Shown: piece by piece, positions 5,730 through 8,059 of the stretch | Layout: each line of letters starts with the position of its first letter | Numbering within the stretch: the first letter of the stretch is position 1 | From: Granulosicoccaceae bacterium | GTDB taxonomy: Bacteria > Pseudomonadota > Gammaproteobacteria > DAOVJZ01 | Reading direction: 5' to 3' | Length of the DNA: 8,059 bases | Assembly (NCBI GenBank): GCA_030632035.1 | Contig: DAOVJZ010000063.1 | Coordinates: 1 to 8,059 of the forward strand | Notes under the pieces: generated by a model | The model's database searches: none | Seen by the model: the letters and a program-made list of their open reading frames with translations, nothing else | Told to the model about the DNA's origin: nothing | Made by a program: the position numbers and the translations under genes

Positions 5730-7151
5730 ATGAATACAGAAGAAAAACGGTTTTTTGTCCTCGATACCAATGTGTTAATGCATGACCCCGCTGCCCTGTT
5801 CCGTTTCATGGAACACGATATTTATTTGCCAATGGTGGTTCTGGAAGAACTGGATGCGGGTAAAAAAGGACTGTCAGAAGTTGCACGTAATGTGCGTCAG
5901 GTAAGTCGCTTTCTGGATGATTTAATCAAGAATGCCAGCAAGGAAGAAATCGACAGGGGCATTCCATTACCCGCTCCCGAAAGTGCGGACATTGTTCCGG
6001 GCAGACTTTACCTGCAAACCAGTACTATCCCTCTAGAGCTTCCACCCACACTGCCTGGTAATCGCATTGATAATACGATTCTAGGCACAGTTCTGGCGCT
6101 CGATAAAAAATTCAAGGATCGACACGTCAGGCTGGTATCAAAAGACATCAATCTGCGCATCAAGGCCGCTGTACTTGGTATCAAGGCCGAAGACTATTAC
6201 AACGACAAAGTACTGGATGACCTTGATCTGCTTTATTCCGGTTCTTCTGAACTACCTGCTGATTTCTGGGAAACACACAGCAAGGATATAAAGTCATGGA
6301 ATGAAGAAGGTCACACCTTTTATACAGTAAGTGGTGATCTTGTTAATGCATGGCATGTTAATCAATGTCTGCACTTGGAATCAGAGCCTCCTTTCTCTGT
6401 CACTGTCAGAAAAATAGAACAAGATACCGCTACTCTGGAAGTTGCTAAAAACTATATGCATGGTGATCACACGGTTTGGGGAATTCATGCACGTAACCGT
6501 GAACAGAATTTTGCCCTGAATTTCCTGATGGATCCTGATATCGATTTTGTTAGCCTGATGGGTACTGCCGGTACCGGTAAAACCCTGTTGACTCTGGCGG
6601 CTGCCATAGCACAAACCATAGATGACAAACTTTATCGTGAAATTATCTTTACCCGCGTCACTGTTCCGGTTGGTGAAGATATTGGCTTCCTGCCCGGCAC
6701 CGAAGAAGAAAAAATGACACCGTGGATGGGTGCGTTGATGGATAATCTGGAAGTATTGACTAAAGAGGACACCAACAATGGCAGTGGCGGTAGTGCTAGC
6801 GGTGGCAACTGGGGACGCGCTGCAACACAGGATTTAATCCAGAATCGGATTAGTATTCGTTCATTGAACTTTATGCGCGGACGTACTTTCCTGAACAAGT
6901 TTATTATTATTGATGAAGCCCAGAATCTGACTTCCAAACAATTAAAAACATTGATTACACGTGCGGGACCAGGAACAAAAATTGTCTGTCTGGGTAATGT
7001 CGGACAGATCGATACACCCTATCTGACAGAAACCACTTCCGGTTTAACGTATATCGTTGATCGTTTCAAGGACTGGCCACATGGTGGACATATTACCCTG
7101 CATCGAGGTGAGCGTTCGCGACTGGCTGATTTTGCTTCTGAAATATTGTAG
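5730..7151 (+). CDS. PIN domain-PhoH family ATPase (PhoH2/YlaK type)
   Basis: A 473-residue cytoplasmic protein with an N-terminal PIN ribonuclease-like domain joined to a PhoH P-loop ATPase domain, the architecture of PhoH2 proteins, which in mycobacteria are reported as RNA helicase/RNases. PIN domain, about residues 7-150: FFVLDTNVLMHD with D12, VVLEELDAGKKG with E39/E40, NRIDNTILG with D114, and LVSKDINLRIKA with D139, so the acidic metal site looks intact. ATPase domain, about 245-473: Walker A GTAGTGKT at 278-285 (K284), PVGEDIGFLPG after it, Walker B FIIIDEAQNLT with D395/E396, and a C-terminal HRGERSRLADFASEIL. A Gly/Ser/Asn-rich linker at 349-360 interrupts the ATPase domain. The ATG at 5730 is required to keep the PIN strand with D12. 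The RNA substrate is unknown; it is distinct from the shorter YbeZ/PhoL proteins, which lack the PIN domain. Confidence 0.93.
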   Translation: MNTEEKRFFVLDTNVLMHDPAALFRFMEHDIYLPMVVLEELDAGKKGLSEVARNVRQVSRFLDDLIKNASKEEIDRGIPLPAPESADIVPGRLYLQTSTIPLELPPTLPGNRIDNTILGTVLALDKKFKDRHVRLVSKDINLRIKAAVLGIKAEDYYNDKVLDDLDLLYSGSSELPADFWETHSKDIKSWNEEGHTFYTVSGDLVNAWHVNQCLHLESEPPFSVTVRKIEQDTATLEVAKNYMHGDHTVWGIHARNREQNFALNFLMDPDIDFVSLMGTAGTGKTLLTLAAAIAQTIDDKLYREIIFTRVTVPVGEDIGFLPGTEEEKMTPWMGALMDNLEVLTKEDTNNGSGGSASGGNWGRAATQDLIQNRISIRSLNFMRGRTFLNKFIIIDEAQNLTSKQLKTLITRAGPGTKIVCLGNVGQIDTPYLTETTSGLTYIVDRFKDWPHGGHITLHRGERSRLADFASEIL

Positions 7152-7883
7152 CTATAACTCTGTAGCAGCTTCCTTATCAAGGAACCAGTACACTTTACCT
7201 GAAGGAGATATGTTTGTAACTGGTAATTCAGTATCATTATCAGTAGCAAATATCTGTTTTATTATTTCATTCTTCTTATTGCCACTAACTAAAAATATAA
7301 TGTTTCGAGCTGAATTAATCACTGGATATGTAATTGTAATTCTATGGCTTTGATATTTTTCCACATAAAGCGAAGTAACCATCTTATCCATTTCCAATAA
7401 TGCATCTGTATCAGGAAAAAGTGATGCTATATGCCCATCATCACCTAACCCTAATAAAATTAAATCGAAAACAGGAACTCCGAAATTATTAAGAGGTAAC
7501 ACTTCTAATAATTTTTCTTCATATTTATGAGCATCCTGTTCCAGTGTTTCTTTTGCAGCATTTATTGGATAAATATTGATCTCATTATCATTTCCAGATA
7601 ATAGACTTTCTTTTATCATTCGATAGTTGCTTTGCACATCATCCAATGGAACTGCTCGTTCATCTCCTAAAAATAAATGTATATTTCTATCATCTAGTTT
7701 TTCATGCAGGCTGTTATAAAGATATTCTGGAGTCTTGCCGCCAGTCAGTGCGACATAATAATGCCCATGAGCAGCTAAAGATTTAATACCCAAATCAATA
7801 AATAATTCAGCTGCTTTTTGTGATGCTAATTCGTGGGTGGGGGATATGGAAACTGATGACTTTGTAATAAGTGGATATTTCAT
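7152..7883 (-). CDS. pgl: 6-phosphogluconolactonase (DevB/SOL family)
   Basis: Hydrolyses 6-phosphogluconolactone to 6-phosphogluconate, the second step of the oxidative pentose phosphate and Entner-Doudoroff pathways, in the cytoplasm. The 243-residue length is normal for the family. Motifs: VALTGGKTP at residues 44-52 (phosphate-binding loop), LFLGDERAVP at 70-79, QSNYRMIKESLL at 84-95, and DLILLGLGDDGHIASLFP at 140-157 with the catalytic H151. The ATG at 7881-7883 has AGGTG 7 nt upstream. It follows the unrecognised gene at the right edge by 23 nt, probably in one operon. The coding sequence is markedly AT-rich: four lines counted by hand (7201-7380 and 7501-7560) give about 30% GC, against 53-62% for single sampled lines of the PhoH and dapA genes. 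Its TAG stop abuts the PhoH gene's stop with no intergenic base. Confidence 0.95.
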   Translation of the reverse strand: MKYPLITKSSVSISPTHELASQKAAELFIDLGIKSLAAHGHYYVALTGGKTPEYLYNSLHEKLDDRNIHLFLGDERAVPLDDVQSNYRMIKESLLSGNDNEINIYPINAAKETLEQDAHKYEEKLLEVLPLNNFGVPVFDLILLGLGDDGHIASLFPDTDALLEMDKMVTSLYVEKYQSHRITITYPVINSARNIIFLVSGNKKNEIIKQIFATDNDTELPVTNISPSGKVYWFLDKEAATEL

Positions 7884-7890
7884 GTGATAT

Positions 7891-7895
7891 CACCT
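7891..7895 (-). promoter_or_regulatory. Shine-Dalgarno sequence of pgl
   Basis: AGGTG on the minus strand, 7 nt before the ATG at 7881-7883. It overlaps the 10-bp palindrome GTGATATCAC (7884-7893). Confidence 0.65.
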
Positions 7896-7906
7896 GAAAA
7901 GAATCA

Positions 7907-8059
7907 CTACTCACCTGACAGTTCTTCATAGCGTTTACGGAATATTTCTTCCAGATCGTCAATCACCTCGATTGCATCGCGGCCTTCCATCATGTGCTGT
8001 GACATCAGCGGTGAAATCTCATCCAGCATGGTTTGTTTATTTATCATGGGATAAGTTGC
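7907..8059 (-). CDS. C-terminal end of an unrecognised protein (cut by window edge)
   Basis: Fifty codons are open from the right edge to a TAG at 7907-7909. The visible residues begin ATYPMINKQTMLDEISPL and continue through MSQHMMEGRDAIEVIDDLEE to end FRKRYEELSGE. The segment is rich in acidic residues and methionine and looks helical. There is an in-frame ATG at 8045-8047 that would give a 46-residue protein, but no Shine-Dalgarno is visible in the 12 bases before it, so continuation of a longer gene is more likely. It sits 23 nt upstream of pgl on the same strand. Neighbours of pgl are often zwf, gnd, edd or a sugar kinase, but I do not recognise the C-terminus of any of these here and assign no function. 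Confidence 0.6.
   Translation of the reverse strand, partial: ATYPMINKQTMLDEISPLMSQHMMEGRDAIEVIDDLEEIFRKRYEELSGE

Noticed and set aside
7884..7893. Perfect 10-bp palindrome GTGATATCAC just before the pgl ATG, as an operator
   Set aside because: It is short, overlaps the Shine-Dalgarno, and does not have the half-site spacing of CRP/FNR sites; chance is sufficient.

Overview
The window looks like core chromosome from a gammaproteobacterium of moderate GC. The evidence is a BamC lipoprotein, a single-chain purL and a GcvR-type double-ACT regulator, all typical of that class. The gene order gcvR-bcp diverging from dapA-bamC-MBL hydrolase-purC also matches, from memory, the Pseudomonas arrangement. 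I cannot name a genus. No rRNA, tRNA, CRISPR array, prophage or transposase gene was seen.

Layout. Positions 1-4397, minus strand, hold a compact five-gene cluster read dapA > bamC > MBL-fold hydrolase > purC > purL. Gaps are 34, 12 and 19 nt, then a 1-nt stop/start overlap; purL runs off the left edge. Positions 4398-4540 are the divergent spacer. Positions 4541-7151, plus strand, hold gcvR, bcp and a PIN-PhoH ATPase gene. bcp and the PhoH gene are separated only by a 160-bp foldback element. Positions 7152-8059, minus strand, hold pgl (6-phosphogluconolactonase), whose stop codon abuts the PhoH stop with no spacer. Upstream of pgl is the C-terminal end of an unrecognised gene cut by the right edge.

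Function. The minus-strand cluster joins lysine/diaminopimelate synthesis (dapA), outer-membrane protein assembly (bamC) and two steps of de novo purine synthesis (purC, purL). The plus-strand genes cover glycine-cleavage regulation (gcvR), peroxide detoxification (bcp) and probable RNA processing (PIN-PhoH). pgl belongs to the pentose phosphate or Entner-Doudoroff pathway.

The one clearly non-housekeeping item is the 160-bp foldback (MITE-like) element at 5568-5727. It fills almost the whole bcp/PhoH spacer, is an imperfect palindrome over its full length, and its right terminal repeat carries the Shine-Dalgarno sequence of the PhoH gene. Apart from that I see no candidate for an undescribed multi-gene system.
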